Position numbers and translations under genes: made by a program. The notes beneath the pieces are model-generated. The model had not been told where the DNA came from. It ran no database searches and worked only from the letters and a program-made list of their open reading frames with translations. From Neoscytalidium dimidiatum (lineage: Eukaryota; Ascomycota; Dothideomycetes; Botryosphaeriales; Botryosphaeriaceae), in contig CM074695.1 of assembly GCA_037367355.1 (NCBI GenBank), positions 1,054,001 through 1,118,000 on the forward strand: a DNA stretch of 64,000 nt, in the 5' to 3' direction. Below are positions 33,670 through 44,300 of this stretch, one piece after another. Each line of letters starts with the position of its first letter. Position 1 is the first letter of the stretch.

Positions 33670-35486
33670 ATGGCCACGAAGTACACTGAGTCGCTATCTG
33701 CAGACCAATTCAACGCGCAAAAATTTTATAGCCGTCAAAATAGGAGCTTCAATCTGTTCTGCCCGCTCTTCGCGGTAATCCACTGGAAACAAGGCCAAAT
33801 CCATTATGTCGGAATCCATCAGTGCACACGACGAAGAATAAATCTGGCAGTGAAATGCCGCCTGTCAATTGCGCCGGAAAAATGCATCCACGATATCTTC
33901 AACGAGCAGCTCCAGAGCAGTCGCGACTCTCCTGCCATTGACTCTTGGGACGGCGACTTGACATACCAGAAGCTGGACGAGCTGTCCACTTGCCGCGCCC
34001 TCCATCTCCGTTCTCGTGGAGTTGGCACCGATTATGTGGTACCAATATGTTTCGACAAACAACTATGAGTTGCTGTGTGCATGCTTGCTGTGGTCAAGTC
34101 AGGCGCAGAATTCGCAGCCCTAGATCCAGCAATGCCAACCGATTGTCTTGTTTCGACTATTCAGGCCGTTAAATCAGAAGTTGTGCTTGTTGGCACAAAT
34201 CTCAAAGAACGATTCAAACATCTCGGACTCGAACTCATCTCAGGCGTGTTGGAGCTGTGCGGGGCCCCGCCACCAGAGGACACTTCCTTGCTCCGAGTGA
34301 GCCCGGATGATTTTGCGTACGTGTTGTTCACATCGGGATCCACAGGTATTCCCAAGGTTGTGCTCCACATCCATCGAGCTGCAGCGGCGAACATGAGGCA
34401 CGCCACAGGTTACGGTCCGGGATCTCGCATGTTGCAACTTGCCAGCCAGCCATTTGGAGCATCTATTTGGGAGATTTTCAAGACTCTCGGCAACGGAGGA
34501 TGTCTGGTCATCCCGCCCACGAGAGACCGTCTCGGCGTTATCGCAAACTTCATCACAAAGAAGCAGACCACTCGCGCTGTCTTCACGCCCTCTCTTCTCA
34601 ACTTACTCAAACCAGAGGAGGTCAGCTGCTTAAAGATTCTCACCGTGGGCGGTGAACCAGTCACCGAGCATCTCATCAAGATTTGGGCGCCACATGTACG
34701 CTTGCTTGAAGCTTTTGGCACGACAGAAGGCTAAGGTATCGCGACCAAGATTGATCATCAAGGCAGGAAATTCCGAGAGGGTCAGACACTGGTTGGTAAG
34801 AGACATCCTATCCTTCGCACCGTGTTTCTGGTGCATGAGCGCAGGACTCTTCAGGTCGTGCTTGAAGACGAGGCATACAAATTCCAGTTCAATGTCGAGA
34901 AAGTCTAACCAGGTACATCCGTTGTGGAGACTGCACAGGCAGTCATTGATATTGACCTCAGTCGGAAGACTCAGCTGGGTGATAATTTGATGGCCTTATG
35001 CTCGTGGAAGATAGCAGCCCCGAGCAAACCCACCAGATTATCATGCATATCTCGCATGCACAGTATGACGCCGTCAGCGTCGGCCAGATCTGGCGTTCTC
35101 TCGAGCGTTGTTACTGGGGAGAGGCAGCTCCCGAGGCCTCCCCCTTCGCGCACTACGTCGACAACGGAGCCGCAGCAACCTCCGCCACTCAATCCGCTGA
35201 CTTTTGGAAAGCTCACCTGGCGGACGCCCCTGCTACCCCAATCATCCCCCACGCCCGCTCTCCATACACCAGGCTCGCCGACAGCGCCGTCGCGGCCTCC
35301 GCACCGGTGCCGGATCTCCGCGCCCAAGGCCTGACGATCGCCGCCGCCGCGCTCATTTGCTGGAGCATCGTCCTCTCGCAGCTCTGCTAGCAGCCCGATG
35401 AGTGGGCGGAGAAGGTGCTGCGGCATTTCATGGGCCTGTTCAAGCAGCTGCCGGCACTATTGGGCGAGATTGTTGTCTTCATGTGA
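33670..35486 (+). pseudogene. Broken NRPS: partial adenylation and condensation domains
   Basis: Decayed nonribosomal peptide synthetase. An adenylation domain can be followed from about 33880 (CIHDIFNEQLQS, LTYQKLDELS) through AVVKSGAEFAALDP, the A3 loop FTSGSTGIPKVVL (about 34327) and LASQPFGASIWEIF to AFGTTEG, where a TAA stop falls at 34732-34734. An earlier TGA at 34066-34068 interrupts the same frame in the core helix before VAVCMLAVVKSG. The rest of the adenylation domain and the carrier domain are gone. What follows reads directly as condensation domain (RHPILRTVFLVHE), with another stop at about 34905 and a frameshift near 34990-35000. The HISHAQYDAVS active-site region follows, where the usual Gly after Asp is Ala, and then FWKAHLADA. 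Three or more lesions plus a deletion rule out a functional gene. It runs tail to tail with the PKS relic. Confidence 0.88.
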
Positions 35487-38400
35487 AGAATCAGAAGACT
35501 CGACGGTCAAAGAGGTCCTGGGTTTCCTCAATATCAATGATACCTCTACAGCCGCCCTCTCTAGCTGTACAAGGTGGACTTGCTCGTCCTCGATCTCTAC
35601 CGAGAAAGCTTCCTCTAGTTCGCTCTTAAGCTCGACTGCGGATAAAGAGTCAAAGCCCAGGCCACGGAGGGATTCAAATTCGCGGATTGAGGAAGCCTGA
35701 GCTCCACAAGACTCTGCAAGTATCTGTAATAGGTGCTTGCGACGGCCGTCGTCCACGGATTTCGCAGGAACCGCTGAAGGAAGAATTGGTTTAGGTGGCT
35801 GAGTCTGGGGTATCATACATCCCTTGGGCTTAGTAGTCAGGAAAAGGCGCGAGAGAAACTCGAGACTGCTGATGAGCAAGTCGGTCGATGAGATGGTCTT
35901 TCCCGAAGCGAGAGGTTAGGTCCTCTGCGAGCCCTACTGCAGCGAGAGAGTCAACGCCAAGGTCTCCCATATTGACGTCCAGAGCCAATTCAGATGCTGG
36001 TGCACCAGTATACGTGGAGATGATGTCCCTCAGGCTGGCTTCCTCGCTATCATCCACGCCGGGTGTTGCGGGTGCTCCACCATCGGAAAAAGCACTGCTT
36101 GTGGTGGAATCATTTTCAGAATCGGAGATAAGCTCAGGGATAGTTTCAGAGGACGGCGTAGGAGTGAAGATCTTCTGCACCGGAGCCAGAGCTGGGGTCG
36201 CCACTTACTTGTTCGCGCTCTCGAGCATCTTATCTAATTTAGATATAGGCAGTCTGGTGAAGCGAACACCCAAGAAAGTCATAGCAATGGAGCCATCTTT
36301 GGTGAGTACGAACACATCACCAGCAGCCTTGGTTTTGCTGGAGGGTGAGAACATTGCGTAGACCGTCCAAGACTTGCAATTGTCGAAATCGCAAAGTCTC
36401 GAGAATTTGGCGCTGTCGAGGCCGGTAGCGACGAAGACGTGATCAGAAGCGCAGCAGTCACTACTGTTGATGAGAAGCCCAGCAACCTGGATGAAGGTAT
36501 CGAGTGCCACTGTATCTCAGATTTGCGTCACTGTGCTCTCCTCACCACCAACATGGTCTGCGGATACCCGAATGTCGGTAAGTGCCTGTGTTCCGTCCAT
36601 GATAATGCTGGAGATGCCCTGTAGGAAATCGGTGCAACGGACGACTTGCGAGAAGAGGTCATACGCACGTTTGGACATCAGCTTTTCGACACCGTCTTTG
36701 TTACGCAGTTCCTTGATGCGGTTGGAAACAAGGCGTTGGTAGGACTGGAGCTTCGGTTGCTCTGCCAGACGGAGGATTCCCTTTCCGTGCGTTGTCTGTC
36801 TTCTCCGCGGATCTGCCTGGGATGTGCTTGATAGGAGGAAGCTCCAAGCGGTACTTCCAGGCTCATCCAACTTAATCGGTACGTCTCGTGAGGGATCAGT
36901 TCCCAAAGGTGCCTCAAAAGACACGTCTTCAAATCACAGTGCCTTCGTTGTGATGTCTTCCAAGAGAAGCTGTGAAGCCATCACGGCGCATTCCATATAC
37001 ATGGATGCCGGGCAAAGGGGTCGGCGTCGGACACCATGACCAGATACAATCGTAGTGAAACGCTTCGTCTCCACATGAACTGTAAATTCACTGCTCCTTA
37101 TGCTCTTCTCAGATGTGCTCTTAAGCGTTACGAGCTGTATAGGAGCCGGAGGGGCTTGCGACTCCGGCTTCTGCATAAGTGCTGCGGCAGCGGTCTGCTG
37201 GGCCTCAGTCGCTCGGCCAATGTTCGGCAGCCATGCAACAGTGCGTTGGAACTGGTATGGAGGGAGATAGACGGGGCTCAGACCACTCTCAGCGGATCTA
37301 AGAAGCCCCAGAATGAGGCATCAATCCCTTCGCGCCAGAGATTGAAAGCAGTTGTAGGAAGTATATCCTTAACATAATTTGATTCTTTGAACTTAACGGC
37401 CTTAAAAATATGCCCGCTCTGCTTTCCGACAGCTCGCTCGACCATAGGGATGACAGGAGAATCAGTACCAGCCTCCAGCTAGATGCAGTCACCAAATCGC
37501 TGCTCTATTCGCCTTACCGCATCCAGGAAGTAGACAGGCTCTCTGATATGCCGCACTATACAGCCAGAAGAAGCAACTGAAGCCATCGGATCCTTGGTGT
37601 ACATCTCGATGCTGATCTCCGGGGGCTGGAAAGTGATTGGCTCAGCCAGTCTCGCAACATCATCAATCAGAGGCTCCGTAAACTTCGAGTGAAAACCATG
37701 GCTCACATCGAGATGCTGAATCCGAACGCCTTTGTACCGGCTGTCACTCTGCAGAACTGCTTCAGCCTCGGCAATAGACGCTTCCGTTCCCACAACAACG
37801 GAGCTTCCAGGCGAATTGTAGCACGCAACCTCAAGGTCGCCAATGCCAGCTACGAGAGACTCCACAACGCCCTGACCGGCATGAACCGCGAGCATAGTTT
37901 CCCGCTCACAGTCCCGCTTCGAGGCCATAAGCCATGCGCGTTCTCCGATAATCTTGAGCCCGTCCTCAAGGTTGAAGACTCCAGACACGGCCAACGCTGT
38001 CAGCTCATTGAAGATGTGTCCGATGGTGCAAGCAACCGGGACACCAGCCTCGATCCAGCACTGCGCAGAGGCGTACTGCATGGCAAACGTACCTGTCTGC
38101 AGCACCACGACATCGGAGATTGGTTTTACCTGGAAAACTGCCGGCAAGATGGACCGGAAGCCCGAAGAGGCCAGAATCTCATCGCACGTATTGATGTAGC
38201 GTCTGAAGCGTGGATGGGCATCGTAGACATGTCTCTCAAGACCGACATTCTGCTTGCTTTGGCCGCTGAACGCAAAGACGACACGCTTCTGGGTCTGCAG
38301 GGCCTCGTAGACGTCTGGTTGTGCGTCAAGTGCTCGGAGAAGCCCGGGTGTGTCGGATGCGGTCAGTGCAAGACGGATACGGTGACGTTTCCGACGCTCA

Positions 38401-39378
38401 CCGAGCGTGTATGCCAGGTCCCCGATACTCGGTCTCCCCCGGGCGATGAAGGTCTTGAGCTTCTGGCGATACGCGTCCAAGCTCTCCTTTGTGGCTGCGG
38501 AAATAAGGATCGGATACGCTTCTGGTGGCAAAGCCGTTACGGTCCTGTGCTTATTCTGAGGAGGCTCACCGCATAGCACAGTAGCGTTGTTTCCCGCGGT
38601 ACTGTAACTATTCACGCAGGCGGCCCGCGCAATTGCCATTTTGTCTGGCGCCAGTGCGGGAGTTTTGGGGTTGAGGGGTTTGAAAGTTAGCCAGGGGCGG
38701 AATGCTGCCACTGTCCAGCATCGCCAGCACTTTGATCAGTCCTGCAATCCCGGCGGCGGCTTCGCAGTAGCCGATGTTGGCTTTGATGGAGCCCAAGTGG
38801 AGAGGCGTTGCCCTGTCGGGGCCAGCGAAGACTTCTCGGAGACTGGCTACTTCGAGCGGGTCGCCAGCTTGCGTGCCTGTGCCGTGGGCTTCGATATAGG
38901 AAACGTGATCGGGCTGCATGCGAGCTTGGTTGAGGATGCTGCGGTAGAGTTCTATTTGCGCTGGTGATGATGGAACAGTGATCGATGCAGACAAGCCGCC
39001 CTGATTCGTTGCTGCACCGGCAATGGCTCTGAAGATTTGGTCACCAGCCGCAAGGGCATCTTTCAACGGCTTCAAGACGACCAAAGTAGCTCCATCAGCA
39101 CGACAGTACCCATCTGCAGACTAACCAAAGGGCTTGCATTGACCAGTCGGGCTGAGGAAGCCGGCTTTTGCCGAATTGAGATAGTTGTGGACGGAAGACA
39201 TCAGGTTGATACCACCGGTAAGTGCCATCTTACACTCACCTGTGCGGATCGCGCGAACAGCACGATTGACAGCAACCAGGGAAGAGGAGCACGCTGTGTC
39301 AATAACTTCGGCTGGTCCTCTCCACCCGAAATAGTATATGGGCTGTGGAAGGAATTGGATGTCATTAACCTTACACAA
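35457..39378 (-). pseudogene. Broken non-reducing PKS (KS-AT-PT-ACP-ACP remnants)
   Basis: Decayed iterative type I polyketide synthase read on the minus strand. The order is ketosynthase, acyltransferase, product template and two carrier domains. KS starts abruptly at [20 protein letters not shown] (active Cys kept), with a stop at 39121-39123, then EAHGTGTQAGDP; the second catalytic His motif reads IGYCEAAAG, with Tyr for His. A frameshift near 38690 leads into AT, where FSGQ is kept but the nucleophile motif reads GHIFNE, so the Ser is lost. More stops fall at about 37479, 36934, 36517 and 36205, with a frameshift near 37335. PT shows SGHGVRRRPLCPASMYME (His) and LDTFIQVAG (Asp). Two ACPs carry GVDSLAA and GFDSLSA with the phosphopantetheine Ser. 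SAT, the KS front half and any TE, reductase or methyltransferase end are missing. [13 protein letters not shown] hints at a methylating NR-PKS clade (inference). Confidence 0.9.
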
Positions 39379-41752
39379 TAATTACGTCTGGAAGACTGCT
39401 GTAGCCAGTCATACAAGCTGTATTGCAGTTTGAATGATGAATTTTTCTTCTGTTACCTGCTGTGCGCGGTATCGTAAAAATTGTCACTTCCTGTGCATGA
39501 TACCTGCAGAATCAAAGCTTTGAAGGGATACAACTCGGATTCCGTTGCGAATGAATCGTTGTCAAAGGAAGCTTGGAGCAATGTTATCAGCTTGTCCATG
39601 ATCGATGAACCCCCCACATGCCAGAACAGAATCAGCAGCTGCCAGATGATACGACTTCTCATGGCCTACTGAGAGCTGGTACGGGTTGGAATCTATTCAC
39701 CAAGGGTCGGGCCGACTTGTGAAGCAACGATACTACGTGATCCTTAGCAGCTCACCGACCGTCTCGCTGATATGGAGAAAATTGCCTGGAAAGCGTTCAG
39801 CTCATCGTGAGTCGGAACGTCGGCTAATGAAACCCAAGCTCTTCTTGTCCAGTCGACGTGTCCGAGTCTCCTTGATGTAGCAGAACAGTCAGTAGTATTA
39901 TATGATAAAAAGCAAATCATACGACCGACTTCTATCAGTTTGTCTGTAGTCCGATAAAAGGTGCGGTTGCTTGGAGATCCGAAAATCGGTAGACAATTAC
40001 GGTAGAATCGGATTTCCATGTTCACGGAAAGCTGATTGAATATTAAGACTGGGCAGGGCTGATGAGAAGAAATCGTAGGTTTACTGAGGCGTGTAATTTA
40101 ATTCATGCTGGATTTGTGTTTGCTTGAGTAACATTTGAACATTTGGACAAAAGTTTTAACAGTCCTGATAACCTAGTTCGTCGGGAGCCACTTCCGCGCT
40201 CTTCAGATTGTCTTGTGCCACGGTAATATTCACCTTGGGAAGAAGCACGAACCATTGGGTGTCATTTTCCCTTGGACGTGGTCAAGGTATGGCCTGGATG
40301 TAATTCGGTGGCGCGATCGTTGATCCCGACAGTTTGGCGTCTCCACTATAGGGACCGTACACGTGGAGATCGCCGGCAGAGAGCGACGACGCACATCAAT
40401 CCGGTGATCGTGTTAGATACCGGGGTTTCAAAAGCGGAAGCACCCGGAGTAGGCTATCAGGACGTTGGAGTGATGGATTGGGCGCCTGCGTGCAGCAGTC
40501 GTAATCTTGGGCAGCAATAATCGTCATTCTGGATAGTTTCCCTTATGAGTGGTAGTCTGAAATGAAAAGTAGGAGCAACGGGGCTTGAAGAATGTCATGG
40601 TGAAAGAAAGCCGCGATCAATATACTGGTCGGTAAAACGTACTGCGGCCTCATCAGGTGCTCACGTAGCGTGAGATCTGAGGCGGATTTCTGAAGATGAG
40701 AAATTCTCCACCTTTCGTTTCGAAACGATGTACGTCAAGTAACATACTGAACCAGCAGATGCAACATTTTGGCGTCATGGTGATTCGCGCCCGCCCTTGC
40801 TGACGAAAGCTTAACTCCAAGTCCCCTTCCACAAACTCAAAACCAACCTACAGCCGTTTTTGCACGTATGACTCCCATCAGGAAGCCATATCTCACTCCA
40901 ACATTATCCAATTCCCCTTCCTGAGATCAGAACGCTACCTTCACACGATGGCGTTCGCACGAAAGGCGGGGGTCCAATCTGCTACAGCCAGAGGAATATG
41001 CGCAGGAGACGAGTTTACCAGCGGCCACATGGCTCAAATACAACTCGTCAATCATCTCTTCTCATGTGCAGGACATGTCCATCCTCTCAAGTCGACATCG
41101 GATAGATGGACGACTTTCCAGGTGAAGACTGAAGGTGACAGTCGGCACGCAGCGGAAGGCTAATAATTGAACGAGACGGAGCCGCTGGAGACTCATGACT
41201 CTTGCTGCGCAATGAAGCAATGCGACATCACAGCCATCAATCGCGCGACGGCGCAAGCGAAGTTGAAGACGGCTCCGGGTGTATATTGCGGTGGGCTGCG
41301 ATGGAAAGACGGTGATGAAAAGCGAGCGGGTCGCCCGTTTACCGAGCCGCCCGACTCCCAATCTGGCGCCCTTCCCGATAACCAAGAGAAGCGACGGATG
41401 ACATTTTTCCGCCGGCATCTGGTGCCATATGCGACAGCCAGGACGCTCGAGATGTTGTCGCTTGAACCGGAGAAAAAAAGAGGTAGGAGAATGGTGTTCG
41501 ATGTCTTCCTCCGTTTGGCATTCCCTACTGAATGAATTCCAGCTGCAGTCACTCGGTGTTTCATGTTCCCGAGAGGAATAGGCTGAATTTCCCACGCTGC
41601 ATGCTCGACCGAGCTTTGCAGCTTCGCGATGCGGTATAGGCGGGAACAGCGGGATCTGACCAATGGTGTGAGGAGTGGATCCATGCGAAAACATTGGCGA
41701 GTAGCACGTCATCCTGGCCGTGCCTCCCCATAGCACGGCAATTAGAAAAAGT
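39379..41752. other. Intergenic, AT-rich, beside PKS relic
   Basis: About 2.4 kb without a recognisable gene. It sits where the N-terminal part of the PKS would be expected, but I could not recognise SAT or KS front-half motifs in any minus-strand frame. A 224-codon minus-strand frame (41062-41736) has no domain and looks like chance. The right end is the PL4 promoter. Confidence 0.55.
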
Positions 41753-41760
41753 TATAAAAA
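41753..41760 (+). promoter_or_regulatory. TATA box, PL4 gene
   Basis: TATAAAAA, 65-72 nt upstream of the predicted ATG at 41825: the expected place for a strong inducible promoter with a short leader. Sequence match only. Confidence 0.5.
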
Positions 41761-41824
41761 TGGAGGGGAGAGACGACATCGCCAGGGGGGGCTCAAGGCA
41801 CGTCGAAGTCCACGAAGTACGACA

Positions 41825-43587
41825 ATGGCGGTCAAGAACCTGGGCTTGGGCCTGCTCTTCTCGCAGCTCTGCACGGCTGCGGGGCCGTTCCTGCAGGAGC
41901 AGAGCGGCAGCTGGGTCATCGGTAACGACTTGTGGAACATCACCCAGGGCCCTGTGTACGGCAAGCAGCTATACTATAACGGCAAAGACCTAATTGGCGA
42001 GGCCGTAGGTCACTACGTCGGCTACAGTACTATAAGGCCCCCTTCCCATTCACACCTCTCGAACAGCCCCCAGCTGACTGAACAGACGGAGAGAACAACC
42101 TCAACTTCACCTCGGCCGAGATCGTCGCCCGTGGGGACAACTACATCGACGTCAGCTTCAGCGCCACGCAGGGTGAGTTCCACTGGGTCATCTTCGACGA
42201 CCTCCCCGGCGCGTACCAGTACTTCGTGAACCGCGCGCTGCCCACGCTGGGCGTCTTCCGCTCGCTCTTCCGCCTGGACAACCAGACCTTCCCCAACGGC
42301 CGCACCAACATCAAGGACGAGCGCCTGCCGGACTTCGCCCTGTACCTCAACTCGACCAAGGTCCAGGACGAGACCTGGGAGCTGGCCGACGGCACCTTCA
42401 TCACCAAGTACGACTGGAGCGCCTTCATCCGGGACATCGACTTCTACGGCGTCTACGGCGACGAGGTCGGCAGCTGGTACATCCGCCCGGGCAAGGACTA
42501 CTTCAACGGCAACCACCTGAAGCAAGAGCTCACCGTGCACCGCGAGTCCGCCACCGGCGACGCCGTCCAGCTCAACGTCGTGCACGGCACGCACTTCCAG
42601 GCCTCCTCCGCCGACGACTTCCCGGGCGGCAAGATCTTCGGCCCCTGGCTGTGGTACCTGGGCTCCAAGGACGAGGCCGCCGCGCGCCAGCGGCAAGAGT
42701 TCGCCGCCTGGCCGTACGCCTGGCTGAACGACACGGGCTACCAGGCCCGCGCGAAGACCGTCACCGGCACGCTGCGCCTGTCCGACGGCCGGCCCGCCGC
42801 CCACGCCGCCGTCTTCCTGGGCGAGAACGACTCGGCCAAGACCACGCTCGACCAGGGCGCGCTGTACAACTACGCCGGCCGCGCCGACGCCGCCGGCGCC
42901 TTCAGCTTCTCCGACGTGCGCGCCGGCACCTACGCGCTGTACGCCTGGGCCGCCGGCGGCGGCGGCGGCGGCGACGTCCTCGCCAACGTGACCGCCTCCT
43001 TCGTCCAGAACGACGTCTCCATCCCCGCGTCCCCCTCCGACCCGGTCGCCCTCGCCGACCTCGGCCCCTGGGACGTCCCCGCCGGCCGCGAGCAGATCTT
43101 CCAGCTCGGCGCCGTCGATCGCACCGCCGCGGGCTTCGCCCTGGCCGGCTCGCCCTACACGCACGGCCTGGTCGACCGCGTGCCCGCGAACCTGACCTTC
43201 ACCGTCGGCGCCAGCGACCCGGCGACCGACTGGTACTTTGCGCAGTCGGCGCTCGGCACCTGGGACGTCGTGTTCGACGTCGCCGACAGCAGCGCCAACC
43301 GCTCCGCGCTGCTGTCCGTCGCCCTGGCCGGGTTCTCGCGCGGCTCGAGCGCGAGCATCTACCTGAACGGCGCCGCGAACAAGGTCGGCAACCTGACGAC
43401 GGACAGCGTGCCGACGGACCCGTCGCTGTACCGCAGCGCCACGCTGGCCGGCGAGTGGCACCTGTACGAGTTCCCCGTCGCGCCGGGGCTGCTGGTCGAG
43501 GGGACGAACACGCTGAGCTTCGTCGTGGAGCGGTCGACGCGGTGGAGGGGGTGGATCTGGGACAGCATCATCTTGGAGTGGGCGTGA
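41825..43587 (+). CDS. Secreted rhamnogalacturonan lyase, PL4
   Basis: Polysaccharide lyase of about 567 residues that cleaves the rhamnogalacturonan-I backbone of pectin by beta-elimination, outside the cell. Exons 41825-42026 and 42086-43587; the donor (GTACTA) is weak but the join restores YNGENNLNFTSAEIVARGDNYIDV. There is a signal peptide (MAVKNLGLGLLFSQLCTAAG). The N-terminal lyase domain (about 25-290) has EFHWVIFDDLPGAYQYFVNRALP, FRSLFRLDNQTF and VVHGTHFQASS. A fibronectin-III-like domain starts at TVTGTLRLSDGRPAAHAAVF. A C-terminal carbohydrate-binding-like beta-sandwich ends in RGWIWDSIILEWA. This three-domain order is standard for family 4. The gene is extremely GC-rich at third codon positions, so long antisense frames appear over it. 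The start is fixed by the signal peptide and the TATA box. It sits next to the dead PKS/NRPS locus but has no functional link to it that I can see. Confidence 0.93.
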
Positions 43588-44300
43588 GAGATCGGTTGAA
43601 GACGGATGGCTCCCTTTTTTGGGAGGGTGTTCCGAGGCCCCGGGGGTATATTAGTTGCAGGTTTACCGCCGGATAGCTGTGCAAAACTATCAGAATGCTT
43701 TTCGACGAAACTACCAGTAGCTGACATTGTGTGGAGTGAAGTCGAGAAACCTCGTTAATGGCAGCATCCGAACCGTCATGTCCCCCTGAATCCTTCCTTT
43801 CCTTGGTCCCAAGAATGATGTTAGGAGTGGACATGTGTCGCTTCTCCCCCTATCCGCCACAGGACCACACGCTCACCACAACAAGCAGAGAACCCAAACA
43901 GAGCCCGTCAAGTCCCATGTAAAGCTTTCCAATTTTCTTTCCTCCGTCTTTTGTCTTATCGTAAGTCGTATAATCGCAAGCAAAGGGCCCGACATGTTAC
44001 GTATGCATATCCGCCACCATCCATCATACCCCCAACTGCTGTCCCCGCCTTATCAAATTTTCCACCCTCGACCAAAGGCATCCAAACATTTGCTGCAACA
44101 GAAGAACGAACATAGCCTCCACGAACAGGCAAATTTCCGCCACCACACACCCCGTCTTTGATTTTCCAAGTAAACATGAACGAAAGGAAAAAAGATCTGC
44201 TTGAAGGTTGGGAGAGGATAGTGCGAGGAGATAGGAGAACGGAAGCAGAAACGTGCCGTTAAATTACAGGCGAATGAGAAACGATCATGTTGCAGAGCGC
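43588..44300. other. Intergenic between PL4 and AVL9 3' ends
   Basis: 3' flanks of two convergent genes. AT-richer; no gene or RNA recognised. Confidence 0.5.

Noticed and set aside
35457..35486. Last residues of the PKS ORF after the second ACP as genuine C-terminus
   Set aside because: They are antisense to the end of the NRPS condensation remnant and show no PKS motif; the true PKS end was probably lost at this junction.
39379..40025. Remains of the PKS N-terminal SAT domain
   Set aside because: I looked at the minus-strand frames and could not find convincing SAT or KS front-half motifs.
41062..41736. 224-codon minus-strand frame upstream of PL4
   Set aside because: No domain, no signal or membrane character, and it overlaps the PL4 promoter.
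42171..42180. GTGAGT as an intron donor in the PL4 gene
   Set aside because: Reading through keeps a conserved segment (QGEFHWVIFDD), so it is coding.
42022..43461. Long open frame (479 codons) on the minus strand over the PL4 gene
   Set aside because: Antisense to a clear PL4 protein with extreme GC at third positions, which removes stops from the complementary frame. Its translation is Gly/Ala/Val/Arg-biased with no domain.
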